A stretch of 64,000 nucleotides of DNA from Heracleum sosnowskyi (Eukaryota > Streptophyta > Magnoliopsida > Apiales > Apiaceae): contig CM061241.1 of the NCBI GenBank assembly GCA_030848705.1, positions 79,617,178 through 79,681,177 of the forward strand. The letters are read 5' to 3'. Positions within the stretch are counted from its first letter, which is position 1. Each line of letters starts with the position of its first letter. The notes under the pieces are model-generated. The model saw only the letters and a list, made by a program, of their open reading frames with translations, ran no database searches and was not told where the DNA came from. The position numbers and the translations under genes were made by a program. Positions 1-13,100 of the stretch are shown here, one piece after another.

Positions 1-51
1 CGAACCGAAATTATTTCGGTTATTCAACCGAACCGAATGCACACCCCTCTA
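1..51. mobile_element. hAT-like MITE, right end only
   Basis: The window opens in low-complexity CGGTT/CCGAA repeats and ends in GAATGCACACCCCT near position 49. Read on the minus strand this is an AGGGGTGTGCATTCGG-type terminus, typical of plant hAT MITEs. The other end lies outside the window, so the target duplication cannot be checked. Confidence 0.5.
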
Positions 52-870
52 GTAATTAGTATTGAAGTGTCTTAGGTTCGATTCCCATCAAGATGAAAAT
101 TTTCTTACATTTTTATAATATTTGACTTTGGAGGGCAGTTATATAATTTTAAGTTATTAAATAAAATATTTCACAAAGTGCTTGTTGCAGTATAAGATAT
201 ATAATAATAGATTTTTCATGTTAAACTTATTCACGAATAAATGATTGCAGCTATGAGTAGTCACATATGAGCACCCCAATTTATAATCACAGTTTTCACC
301 CATTGAGTGATCGTGAGATGCAAACTATTACACAAGTGGCGTTTACTGGGTGTCCACAAAGAAAATTAACCAAAATAATGCCATCTTACTATCGTCTAGC
401 ACATACAAATTGCATGTTAGAAAACTATCATATTTATAATGATTTTCTTCATTTTTTATGTGTATTAATAATTTACAATTTACAAACATCAACCCATTGT
501 TTCTGTGAAATTTGTATCGACTCAATTCGTTATTTAATTCTAATTATGTACAAATTAAACTTGAATGTGAAATTTCTTTTACCACTTTTTCTATAAATCT
601 ATCAGTTCATTATTATATATGAACAAAAGATACTTAAATTAAATAATTAAATTGAATGGCATTGTATTAAAAATTTAATGTATATTATAGTACGTTTCAA
701 TTAATCGGGGCCCATTTAGCCAAGAAAAGAAGAGTTAATCGGGGCCCACCAAGAAAAATTAAAAAGATAAACTCAAACTCGCTCAAAAATATTTAAAATA
801 TCATTGACAATGATACATCTTAGATACACACACATTATAAAATAACTATTTTCTCGGGGAGGCTATTGTT
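52..870. other. Intergenic region upstream of the PATROL1-like gene
   Basis: AT-rich sequence with no convincing gene. A GGTTCGATTCCCA stretch at about 75-87 resembles a tRNA or SINE B box. A TATA-like TATAAAATA at 836-844 lies suitably upstream of the probable 5' leader of the PATROL1-like gene. The short ORF at 267-596 has no codon bias or motif that I recognise. Confidence 0.4.
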
Positions 871-959
871 GAACGGTGGGCTATTTCAGCCTTAAGAGAA
901 ACTAGAGAGATATATACACACAAATATACTTACAGCGAAAGAGTTCACAGATTCACACC

Positions 960-1158
960 GTAAGTGTAGATTCTTCAACATTTATTCAATTCATTTACAT
1001 TTCTTTCTCTACTCAGCATTCTCATTTTCGTGTTTTTTCCTCGTTTACTTCGAATTTCAAGTGATTTTCTAATTGCATTACGTAGTATTCAATTTCTACA
1101 TACACGATTTTTTAGTTGTGAATTGATTAGTTAATACTGTTTTGTGTACTCTTTACAG
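960..1158 (+). other. Probable 5'-UTR intron of the PATROL1-like gene
   Basis: A consensus donor (CCG|GTAAGTG at 960) and a pyrimidine-rich acceptor (CTCTTTACAG ending at 1158) bracket about 200 bp of T-rich sequence just upstream of the start codon at 1198. This fits a leader intron; there is no transcript evidence. Confidence 0.55.
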
Positions 1159-1197
1159 GTGTTTGTGTACTGAGGAAGCAGATTAAAGTGTTTCGTC

Positions 1198-4100
1198 ATG
1201 GAAGAGTAAGCACAATTCACTAGATCTTGATGCCTGATTTGTTCTGTTCTTTCTAACTTTTTATTTTGTTCGAATTCGAGTTCGGTATAGTAATTCTTAA
1301 TTTTGTTACTTGTTTTATCTCGAAAAGCTGAATCTACGGAATATATGCATTGAATCTCGAAATCTACTAAATTCGAATAGTATTTTGTCTGTTTGCTTTT
1401 AGTGAATGTTGTGATCCACTTGTATATATTTATGTATTGAGATGAACTGAATCGGAATTGTTTGATTTCTTTTTATTTTTTCTACTAAAATGTTCGGAAT
1501 GTAATTTATTGTAGGGAGAATTTTGTGGAGCTTCTCCAGAGATATAGGCGGGATAGGCGTGTACTTCTTGATTTTCTACTTTCAGGTAGCTTAATTAAGA
1601 AAGTTATCATGCCACCGGGAGCCATTTCGTTAGATGATGTTGATTTAGATCAAGTTAGTGTTGATTATGTACTCGGCTGTGCAAAGAAAGGTCAGTGACG
1701 TGACGTCTCATTGTTGTTTTTAATGTACAATCTGAATCTGAATTCTATATACTTCACATTATTAAACTTATGTGACTGACTACATACCAGTAGCAAACTA
1801 TGTAATTTGATACATGCTTTGATTTTTTTTAACAAACCATTAAATACACTACTGTGTACAAATATTTGTTCTATCATTTTGAATTTACTCTTTTCCGGAA
1901 ACTGAAAACCTACATCTAAGTATTTGTATATAAATTATAGAGTAAACTACAGAGTGGTGGCTATATTTTACACCAATTTGCAAAAAAGTGGCTGAATTTC
2001 CGAGTTTGCAAATTAATGGCCAAATTTTATATCTGTATTTTAAAAGAATGGCAAACGCTAATTGTTAGCGTGAAAATGAGCCATTCTTTTAAAAATTTGA
2101 AAAAAAATTTGGCCATCCTTTTGAAAAAAAGTTTGCGGAAGCCACTCTTTTAAAACGCGGGAACTAAAGCTGGTCATTAATTTGCAAATTTGAAAGTTTG
2201 GCCACATTTTTGAAATTTGATGTAAAATACGGCCACCATTCTATATTTTACTCTAAATTATATGTCTTTGATCAAAAATTTATTTTCTAAGTTCATTAGA
2301 AGGATTCATTTTTTATATTTTTTAAGTGCTTGCCTTGTTTACACAAATATTTCTTGCAGGTGAAATGCTCGAATTGTCGGATGCTATTAGGGATTACCAT
2401 GACAGTACTTCGCTTCCCCATATGGTAGGTTAAAATTTGCTGGTGCTTAATATAATGATTACCAGGGTTCTTAGTATTATAGCTTCCTCATAGAATACAA
2501 TTTTATTTTGAAATTAATTATGTAATTATTAATTCTTAACATCGTGTCCCTAGTTGATAGTATTCTAAATAATGAAGCAACTGGAATTTTAAGGACAAGA
2601 GTTGTTTCTTATAATTGTCTTTTCGAAGCAATTTAGAGCGATGCTCTGTACCAGCCCTGATCATTAATTTGTGACAATATCTTTTGCTGTCATAACTCCC
2701 TCATTTCCATTCCTTTGAAAGTTACTCGATACATCTTGCATCCCTCAAACTTGTTGATTTGTTACATTATATATTGCAATGTTTTAAATAATACTAGTTG
2801 CATCAAGGACTTCTAAAAAAAATCAATTGCCTGTTGAAGCAATTTCAATTGTTCCTCATGTGGCTTCAAGATTAATATAGAGGGTTTAAGAACAGTATTA
2901 GACTATATGGATCCAGTGTTAAGGTTGTATCCACACCTAAATATAGTTGTACCGTAGTTCTTGAATATTTATCTCTTAATGTTCAATTGACTTGTTCAGT
3001 CTCCTAACTCCTAAATAACAGGATTTGGATCGAATGTAAAAATTGTATCTGCCCCTTGATATTCTGTACTGAAATATTTATCTCTCAGTATATTATTTTT
3101 TGGTTCAGTACTCATGTTAAAGCTCTCGTGAAAAGTAGGATTTTAACTTTCTGAAATTTAAGTAACTTTCTTTATATTGTTTGTTTGTTCCATGTTTGAA
3201 GAGTAACGCAGGCTCTGTCGATGAATTCTTTTTGGCTACAAATCTTGAATCTTCAGGTTCACCTCCAAGAAGGCCACCGCCACCTGTACCCTCCATGGGA
3301 TTACTGCCCATTTTGCCAAACCTATCAACGTCTTTGTCCCTTGATTCAGCACAAGATGAAGAATTATCAGGCCTATCAAAATCAGAATCTTTGAACTCTA
3401 CAAGGCATCAAGAACTAACAATAGACGACATTGAGGATTTCGAGGATGGTGATTATATGGAGGAAGTTAATAGTCGTAGATATTCAAGAAGAGGTTTAAA
3501 TGATGCTTCCGATATTACCGTAGGGTTGTCTTCATTCGCAACAGGTAAGATGGGAGACAACATTACTTCATTCATGTAATATTTCTTTGTCTATGGAAAC
3601 TGGCTAGTGTCCTTTGGCTGGCATGCTACATGCTATATTTTCTTATTAATGGTCAATCACAGTCAATTTCAACGACATAGTCTATGTTCAGATGAAGCAG
3701 TTAATGATTGGATGCTACTGTTATAGTAGTCTCTACTCTCTTCATTAACATTTTTGCTTGGATAAAAAAAATTGTACCTAAAATCATACAACTCTGTTGT
3801 AGTTGGAATATTTTGTATTTGTGTCTCATTCCATGCAGCCAAATTTCTCTGATATCATCTAGTGAGGTTTAAAGTTGTCACAATTATATATTAGATAAAC
3901 ATATCATGCTAGCAGGCATGCTTTGATAAGTAAACTTAGATGATATGAAGGCAAATAAATAAGATTGTATTGCTACTACATCCTAAGCTGCTTGTAGGTA
4001 GGCATAGCAAACCTGACAGGCCAGGCTCCAAGCTGATAGAGAGGTTCCATTTGAATACCATAACTCTTAGTTCTATTGTCCTTCTCTTGCCAGAAAAAAT

Positions 4101-7100
4101 GGATGGGCTTGAAGATGGGAGTAAAATAGATGGAGTAGTGGGCGATATCAGTATATTGCAAAGGGTATTAGTAATATACACATAATTTATCATCTTAATA
4201 ATTAACTTGAGCAAAAAAAACGTGAATACCTCAATTTTAAATTTGAACTCAAGTTAATTTGACGTTGATAATCATATTGCCTCTGAGAAATTAACAGTGG
4301 ACATCTATTTCTTAACATAGGGAGTAGAATTTAGTAGTCAGTTCTAACTGATTGCCTACTACACTTACACATACCTTGCATGAATGTAGCGCTGACATGA
4401 ATGTGTATCTTCATTTTTTACTTAATAGGCATTACAGATGATGGTCTCCGGGAAACTGCATATGAAATACTCTTAGCATCGGCAGGAGCTTCAGGGTATA
4501 TCTTTTTCAGCATCTTGCCTAGCATACATGGTGTTTTTTTTTCTTGAGTCAATTTCCCTGATATTTTGTTTTTGTACACGCAGGGGACTTATTGTGCCGT
4601 CAAAGGAAAAAAAGAAAGACAAAAAGTCCAGATTAATTAGAAAACTTGGACGCGGTAAAAGTGACCATGTGTCCCACTCTCAGCAAATGTCGGGGCTGGT
4701 TGGTCTGCTTGAAACAATGCGTGTCCAGATGGAGGTATTTGAAACCTAAGCAGCATATAATAATATATAAGTAGGCTAACAAGGTTACTTTCATACTGCA
4801 TTCCATGATGGTGTTTCTTTATTTCATAAGCTGGCCCTAAATAAATCATATTTTCTTTCACATATATGTGTTTATAAATTGTATACGTATGTGTATAATG
4901 TCTATGAATGTGTGTTTGTGTATGTATATATACGTGTATGGGAGAAATGAGGGCATTCTCATAAGCCATTCCCTCTTGTTTAGCTTAATTATATCACTAT
5001 TCCCCAATAGCGTGATTCTGTTATCAGTTGTTCCCTGTGAGTATATAGTTCGGATCTTATCTGTGTATGCCCTAGGAATTATTCACGCTGATCCTTTTTT
5101 TAGTCATTTGTTGTTCCCTTTTCTGAAATATCTGTAGCCTTCACAGTTAATAACATTTATGTAACTGCTATGTAGATCTAAGTTCATTACATTTGTATTG
5201 TTTAGTTCCTTTTTCACTTACAGGATGTGTGTTCTAAAAGTATAAGTTCATGCACAAGATACTAGTTCATCAGTTCAGTGTATTATGTAAAATGTAGATA
5301 GACTACTTATGTTAGATGTATCGAGTTCAAATGTGCATCAACACACTTTCTCGGAATAGATAAATAAGGTTGGGGCCCCCACTTTTGTAATTGATTATAT
5401 GTTTTCTTTATTAAGATAAACTGTTTCCTATCAGAGCACCTTTGCCACCGCTCAGGCTCTCGTTGATTTTGTATTACTTTTTTTTATTGCTAAGCGTAGT
5501 ACTCTTTTAATAGTCTTATGATATGATATGATATATTGTTTTTATCTATTTTGACCTTTATTAGTGTTATATACTGATATTACAGATGTGCACAGCTTAT
5601 ATAGTTTTGACCTTTATTTTGTGATTAATGATTAACCTTTTAGTTCATACCCTTTTTTTGCAAAAGATGTTTCGTTTTAATTAAGAAAACATTGTTTTGC
5701 CCCACCCTGAAATTCTTTACTGGTTCTGGTTTCCCCACGTTGACGTCGCTGCTGCCCATATGCCTTCACAGTTTCACTTATAATAAAAAAAATTATGTGT
5801 AGCCATCCTCTGCTTACATTCTTATTAATATTCTGAATTATTTTTGAAGATAAATATAACCTTCAGGCAGGTGCTTATTTCCTTTGTAGTTATGACCTGA
5901 TTTTAATCAGATTGGATAGTGGATTAGTATTTTTTGTTAATTACTTTTTTTTTCCTTTTTTCTTGTGAGTAAATACAGATTTCTGAGGCTATGGATATTA
6001 GAACAAGACAAGGCCTGCTTAATGCCCTAGCAGGAAAAGTTGGAAAAAGAATGGATACTCTTTTGATTCCTCTCGAATTGTTATGCTGCATATCGCGTAG
6101 CGAGTTTTCTGACAAGAAAGCTTACATCCGATGGCAAAATAGACAGGTGCGGCTCTTTTTGTCTTCCTTAATTGTATCAATAACCTTGTTTTTACGTGCA
6201 AATCACGAAGTCCTATACTGATTCTTTTTATTTTATTATTTTATTATTAAATTCAGTTAGTAAATATATTTGTAGTTTAATGATAATAATTATATTATGT
6301 CGCAAAAGAATCTATATTCTTGTCTTTTTAAAACAATTGAACTTTAATTTGTTTTAATTAATCACCAACAGTGACACCTATCTTCAAAGTTTAACCAATG
6401 ATGTCGTGCTTGACATGATGGTCAAGTTTACTTGCTCTCTGTTATATAACGGGTTCCAAACTCTATAAAACAGTCTCTTTATGTTTAATTAGCTTAAGGC
6501 TACGTACCTTGGGATATTCCCTAAACCTTCTGACTGGGACCTTTTTACACTGAGTCAAGTCCTTTTTCTTTCCATTATGTTGTTTATAATCATGTAAAAT
6601 ACCTTTATAATTATTTTCCACATAAAGTTTATATTTTAACATTATTAGAATTTTGATATATCTAAAACAAATATTCATGTATAACTAAAACTACATTTGA
6701 TCACAGTTATCATGTAGTCTCCATCTCGACGACATGGTGTCTGAAGGCGCCATGTTCCTCCTCCATATTGTTTGGCCCAGATTTGTTTTATTCCTGCCAG
6801 ATCTGTTTTTTGGACTTTATGGTTATATATACAGGCTTTGGTTCAAATGAGAACCATAAAAAGTCTGAGAACAGTGGAGAACCAAAGGTTATGTGCAGAG
6901 CCAAATAATTTGTAGAGCAGATTTTTCAAAACCCCTATACAACAAACGTGCAGAATCTTTTTGCTTCTCATGATTCTGGGGTTCTTCACGTCCACAAATG
7001 TATATTATAATTCATAATATAAATATTGGACATAATATCTATATATCTATACTATACTATTAAAGCCGTGAGAGGCTGTTTCGGTATAGACCATTAAAAG

Positions 7101-10100
7101 ATATGTACAGTGACACCCTAATGCTGTAGGACGCCTTGTTTCCATGTTGTTCTGGTACTCTTTACAAAGGCTGTGGCGCCATGACGGTGTAACAATGAAG
7201 GATTTGATTTGCTTTATCTTCCTTTTCTAATTTTAAACATGAAACGAGAAATTAGTTAAATTGTTTTAGTTTTGTCAGGTCCGATGTAACTGCTGAAGGG
7301 GTGCTCTTTTTTTTAGGGCAGGTGGGGGGGGGGGGGCGCTGGTGGTGTGGTATTGATTAAATTATATAGATATGTCTCCTACTCTGTAAAATCTTTTTGA
7401 TTGCTGGTTAGTTCAGTTAAATATGCTGGAAGAAGGTCTTGTTAATCACCCTGCTGTGGGGTTTGGGGAGTCTGCGCGCAGAGCAAGTGAATTGAAAATC
7501 CTTTTGGCTAAGATTGAAGAATCTGAGGTATGTCTTGTGGAGTCGTGCTATTACAATATGCTTCTTATTTTTACTCAGATGTTACTAGTATGTTGTTAAT
7601 TGACTGTTCAATCTTCAAATTGTCATTACTGTTTTAGCTTATGAGTTACCAATTTCAAGATCTGAGAGTTCGTTCATGTCTCGCTCTAGTATGAACTCGA
7701 CGTGTCTAAGCCTTTGTAGGTATTCTGTTATTTTCATCATTTTTTTGTCTCTGAGTTTAAGGTAGTAGGCTGATGCTTGTTCTTTCTTCTGGTATTTTGC
7801 ACCTGACAATAAATTGGTTAGGTGTTGCTTCGTTTAGGTTGTTTCCTATCAAGGAAAAGGAGAACAAACATTTTTTCTAAAGCCGTCTGAGTTTTGACTA
7901 GTCTTATCCATGAAACAAAGGGTGATGTACTGTTTCTTTTCATGGCCAGACGAGCTATAGCCATTCAACATTTCAACTAGTACTTGTAGGCACTGCAGGG
8001 TGCACTTAAATTGAGCTTAATATCTGGACAATTTCCAGATAAGGTTACTCTGCCTTCAAACTCTTGTTTATAGGGTATGAACACGAAGGGTTTGTTTTCG
8101 AACAAAGTTATTACAATGTAGCTGACAAAAACTTAAGCAATCAAACTTGATAGCTAATACTATATTTGGCTAATCAAAGGGGAAAAAAGAAGAATAACAG
8201 TAGTCGCTTTTGTTTAGAGTCTAGCCTTTTTTTACTGTATTTGTTATTTGTGAAGAAACTAAAATCTTGTGCTTACACTTTACTTTCATGATCAGTGCTT
8301 TTTAATCAAGCATGTTATTGTGGTTATCTAATACCTTGTTATTATTTTCAAAACTTTTTGGTTCAGTCACTTCCTCCATCTACGGGTGAACTACAACGGA
8401 CAGATTGCTTAAGATCTCTGAGAGAGATTGCCATTCCACTTGCAGAGAGGCCGGCTAGGGGTGACTTAACTGGTGAAGTATGTCACTGGGCAGATGGTTA
8501 TCACCTCAATGTCAGGCTTTATGAGAAACTGCTCCTCAGTGTCTTTGATGTTTTAGATGAAGGGAAACTTACAGAGGTTTGTCTATGCTTTACTTAATGA
8601 GTGATGAATACATGAAGCTTGTATCTTATAAGATATCAGAAAATATACTATAAAGAAGACAGTTAAGCTTTTCGAAGCTGCAGAATCATCTTGACATGTT
8701 AAATATTCTGGAATACTCTAGATAAAGAAAAATAAATAGAGTTTAATGAGAGTATGTATGGAGTTTAATAAAATGTAAAAGGGCTAAAATACTAAAATTT
8801 GTTTGAGAAGTCTGGTAACACAAGATATAATTAATTTTTGTTTTGTGAAATACACATGAAGATCAGCTAATAATTGCTCAAAAGCAATTGTACAAAATTC
8901 TTTTAGATGTTTCTAAGTATAGATCATCCGTACAATATTCAGGAGGTGGAAGAAATTCTCGAGCTTTTGAAGTCAACCTGGCGAGTATTGGGAATTACAG
9001 AGACTATTCATTACACTTGCTATGCATGGGTCTTATTTCATCAGGTACTGTTCCACTGTATATAAGAAACATTATATTTAAAATTGTAGGTTAATAGTTT
9101 CACTTGGTACCTCTCGACATAATGTGTTTCACTGTTTCCAAATAATATGTTTACTAACATTATCAGTCATCATTTATACTGATTGTGTGTGACATCTTTT
9201 CATTTCTGGAAAATCCTATCTCACTGCGTGCCAAAGGCAAATGGGGGATCACTGCAAGGGTGTAATACTTTTCTTGCCTGCTTTTGCTCTAAGTGCTTAT
9301 AATTTGATCTTTTCTATCTAGTAAACAACCTTACAATTACAAATGTCCAGACACAAAATATTAACATTCCCATTAATGATCCTGAAAACTCACATGTGAA
9401 GTATCAACATTTTCAGTTCGAATAGTATAAATCTTTTAATCATCTTCGAATTTTTTCCCAATAATATTATTACTCTTAAGACTAGCCTGGAATCTCTAAA
9501 GTTGTTTTCCATGTACATTTAAATCCACCTGTAGGGAAGGCAAAAAAAGAATATAGAAGAACAAAATTTTAAATTGTTTGGTTTACCTAATTTCAATTAT
9601 TTAAAAGATATACGTTTAGACAAGCTCCATAAGTAGCTGATTTAAGCACGGAGATCAACAAAAGTTCAGTGGTATGTAAGTTCCCATTTTACATCCTACG
9701 AAATACTTAATCCAAAATGATGTGTTCCAGCTTCCAGTTAGCAGATAAATGCCTTCTTAGCCTTTAGTTTGGGCATTGGCCATATTGCATAAGGGGGGTC
9801 CTGGTCCCTAGCCATCGATGGCTGCAACCATCCGTCCGCGAAAAATTTCCATGGATAGGTTTAACATGGGAATTTGATGTGAATGCAGGGGGGCCACATC
9901 ACTCTATCCGCGGTTAATTTTTTGATTTTAGGGTATTCCTTTCTGCAGACAGATGGTTTGCCAACCATCGATGGTGTTGTCGACCAGCGCCCTTGAATAA
10001 GATATGCTAATTGAATGCATTGCAAAGCTAAGTTTATATGCTAGTAGTCTCTAAGTACAGTAAGAAAGCCAGAGTGGTATTTCTAAAATGACAATTGACA

Positions 10101-13100
10101 AGTAGACTTCTACATTGTTTTCTTTGTTCTTTACTAATTAATCTTACTAGTTCAATATCTTCTTTGTTTTCTTCGTTTCTCTAACGTCATTGATGTCTAA
10201 TCCTGAAAGGGGACAAATCCTTGTTACTATTAAGTCGTGTTTTTACCTCTCTGGGTCTTTTCTTACAGTTTGCCATCACTGGTGAGCAAGGGATTTTAAG
10301 GCTTGTCATTGAGCAGTTAAATAAAATACCACTAAAGGAACAACGGGGTCCTCAAGAGAGATTGCACTTAAAAAGCTTGCAATGCAGAGTTGAAAGTGAC
10401 CAGAAGTTCTTAGACTTAAGTTTCTTGCAATCCTTCTTACTTCCTATTCAGAGATGGGCCGATAAGCAGCTTGGAGACTACCATCTACATTTTCCTGAGG
10501 TTAATAAATGCATCACTATAAGATTTAAGTTCTGTTTGCCATTTTATAATTTGTATGTCAGCAGAATTTAAATCAAATTATGTGATATCATTCTGTCCAT
10601 GTGAGATACACGTACACTACTTGAGTGGAACAGGTGTATTATGTTTATATTGTTTTTTCTAATATATGCAGTTTTACATGCCTAGATTGTACTTTCGTGG
10701 TTTATGTGTTACAGCCTGCATTGGTGATTCTTATTTCCTGGAAAATGCTGTTCATTTTAATTGACTTATAATAGAGAAACGAGTCCACTCATTCTAAGAG
10801 TTTAATCAAATGACTATGTGTGTGTGTGTGTGTGCAGTTTCCCCTGAAATATATACCATGAAATTATATGGTACAAGACGATATATCAAGTTGTCACGTT
10901 TCAAATTATAACTGTTTAAGGATGAACTTAATAGATCTTGTGGATCTCTTAACAAGATTTTCTATTAAATGCATAAAAAATTCTTTCCAAAATTTTTTGG
11001 TACTTCGTTATGTCATTTAGATTCACTTTTACATCTAAAAGTTTAGCATGTCGAATCCATTCTGCATACCTACCTTTGTTTACCGCTCAATTTTACAGTA
11101 GTATCTGTACTGTAAATATGTCTATTTCAATCTTATGCAACTAACGGAGGAGAATAGCCAGTGACTGAGTGAATTGAGTATAAACCCATGTACACTGTAA
11201 TTTCATCATCTGCTTTGTTCTTTGTTTTTTCTTGGATTATTTGAACGTTCAAGAAGCTTCCATATTTGTCTTATCTCCTCTAGGGGTCAGCAATGATGGA
11301 GAATGCAGTTGCATTAGCTATGGTTGTCCGTAGGCTTCTTCTTGAAGAACCTGAATTGGTATGTATCGAGGGTCCTTTCTTGTCACATATGAACATGTTG
11401 CACATGATCTGAGTTTTCTGATGGAAATTGACTTGTGGGAATGAATCAGATTGACTCATCCTACGTACCAAACAGATTTGTTATCCAGAATCTCCGCTTG
11501 CACTTGATTCTACAATATATTTGGTGTTGCATATTCTGTTACGTTTTTTTGTAAATGAAGATTTTATTGTGCTTTGCAGGATGGGCAAATTGCACATTTC
11601 ACAGACAGAGATCAGATAGAGGCTTATGTTTCATCATCCATAAAGAAAGCATTTTTGGCTGTAAGTACATTTTTTTTGGGTAATGGTCAATTACAGAAAT
11701 TTTAATACTCAGACATGCATGCCTCCACTGTGGCTCGAGCCCTTGAACTATTGTTACCAGGATTAGAGTGGTATCCAGTATCCACTAGGCTACAATGCTA
11801 GGGATATTGAATCTTCCGGTTCTAAGAATAATGGCAGCTAAATGACTTCTATTTTGTGAAGGTCAATTGTCAAGGTTTTCGCTTGATACAGTACTTAAGA
11901 TTATATGAACTCTGATATAGTAATATATTATGCTGCAGAACAGTGACCTGCTTGATTTTGTTGTTTCTTGTCTCAGGACTCATACCACACAAAAAATATC
12001 TATTTCACAATGCTATGCATACGGTTGTGAATCAGCTTTATTTCACTGATAACAATGTGTATATAGTTTCGTAGAGAGCTGTACAACCTTGAACCTGGAG
12101 TTCAGTTCAATTCCGAGCTAAATGTCTGGTCCCGCAGGATACAATTAGAGTCTGTTTTGTTTTCACACTCGTATCAATAAAATGATTCATCCTTTCTTAA
12201 ATTGCAAACCTGAACACAAATGCATAAATATACAATGGATAACTTTTCTAAACAAATGACTAGTAGTATTAGTAGTATAACTGATGTATAAAAAAAACAC
12301 AAATAGCAAATGACCCCTAACATAGCAGATGCTAAGAACAGTTAATGAACTAAAAAAGAAGGTACTAAGTACCCATCAATATAAAAAAGAACACGAGCTT
12401 ATTCGTGTAGTTCAGTACATTTGTGGCGTGTTGTTGCCATGTCCAGTTATCCACACCCAGAAATCCTAGCTAGTTAAACTTTTAGGCGATTATCATGGTT
12501 TTAGTTCATAGGTTACGTTAGAAGCAGTGCAAGACTGTGAGCCCGTTGTTTGGGCTCATGGTCAAAACTGACATTGGTGCTAAATTGCATATAGGGGCAA
12601 AACTTGCCTTGGTGCATGTTTATATTTTTTTCTTGACAAATAGGCATTAATATTTTCTTATCTGAAGTTTTAAGTCTCTCCAAAAAGATTATCCTCTGAG
12701 CTACACAAAGCTTATACACTCTTGGTGGATTATTCTAGAAGCCCACTATCTCTTTGTCAAGTTCTTTAATAGTTCCACCATCTCTATCTTACCTTCCCTA
12801 CTTTCTTTTGCCTGGACCCATTGATTTACCATTTGAGATGAATTACAATCTTAAACTAGTTAAGTTAATAGCTTAGCAACGACTCCATGAACGATTCTAT
12901 CAAACAGCACAGCTTCTCCGTCCATCTATTTCTCTTGGTTCTTCCTCCTTTCTCCTTCCTCTGTTCATTCTATTTTCTTTTTACCTTTTTTTTCTTTCCC
13001 TCGTATCTTCTTTCTTCTCATTGTAGCTCATAGCTATATATATGCATATGACAACTCAAAGTGCTAATATCCAGGACAACTCTTATAATTTTAAGGGGAA

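Noticed and set aside
267..596. 109-codon ORF upstream of the PATROL1-like gene
   Set aside because: No recognisable motif; composition typical of random AT-rich DNA; antisense frame is equally open.
7040..7360. TCTATACTATACTATTAAAG start resembling a Helitron 5' end in an intron
   Set aside because: No hairpin plus CTRR terminus could be found downstream, so the element is not supported.
11700..11810. GGCTCGAGCCCTTGAAC...CCACTAGGCTACAATGCT, a SINE- or tRNA-like phrase in an intron
   Set aside because: Such phrases are common in plant repeats, but no A box, tail or target duplication could be placed.
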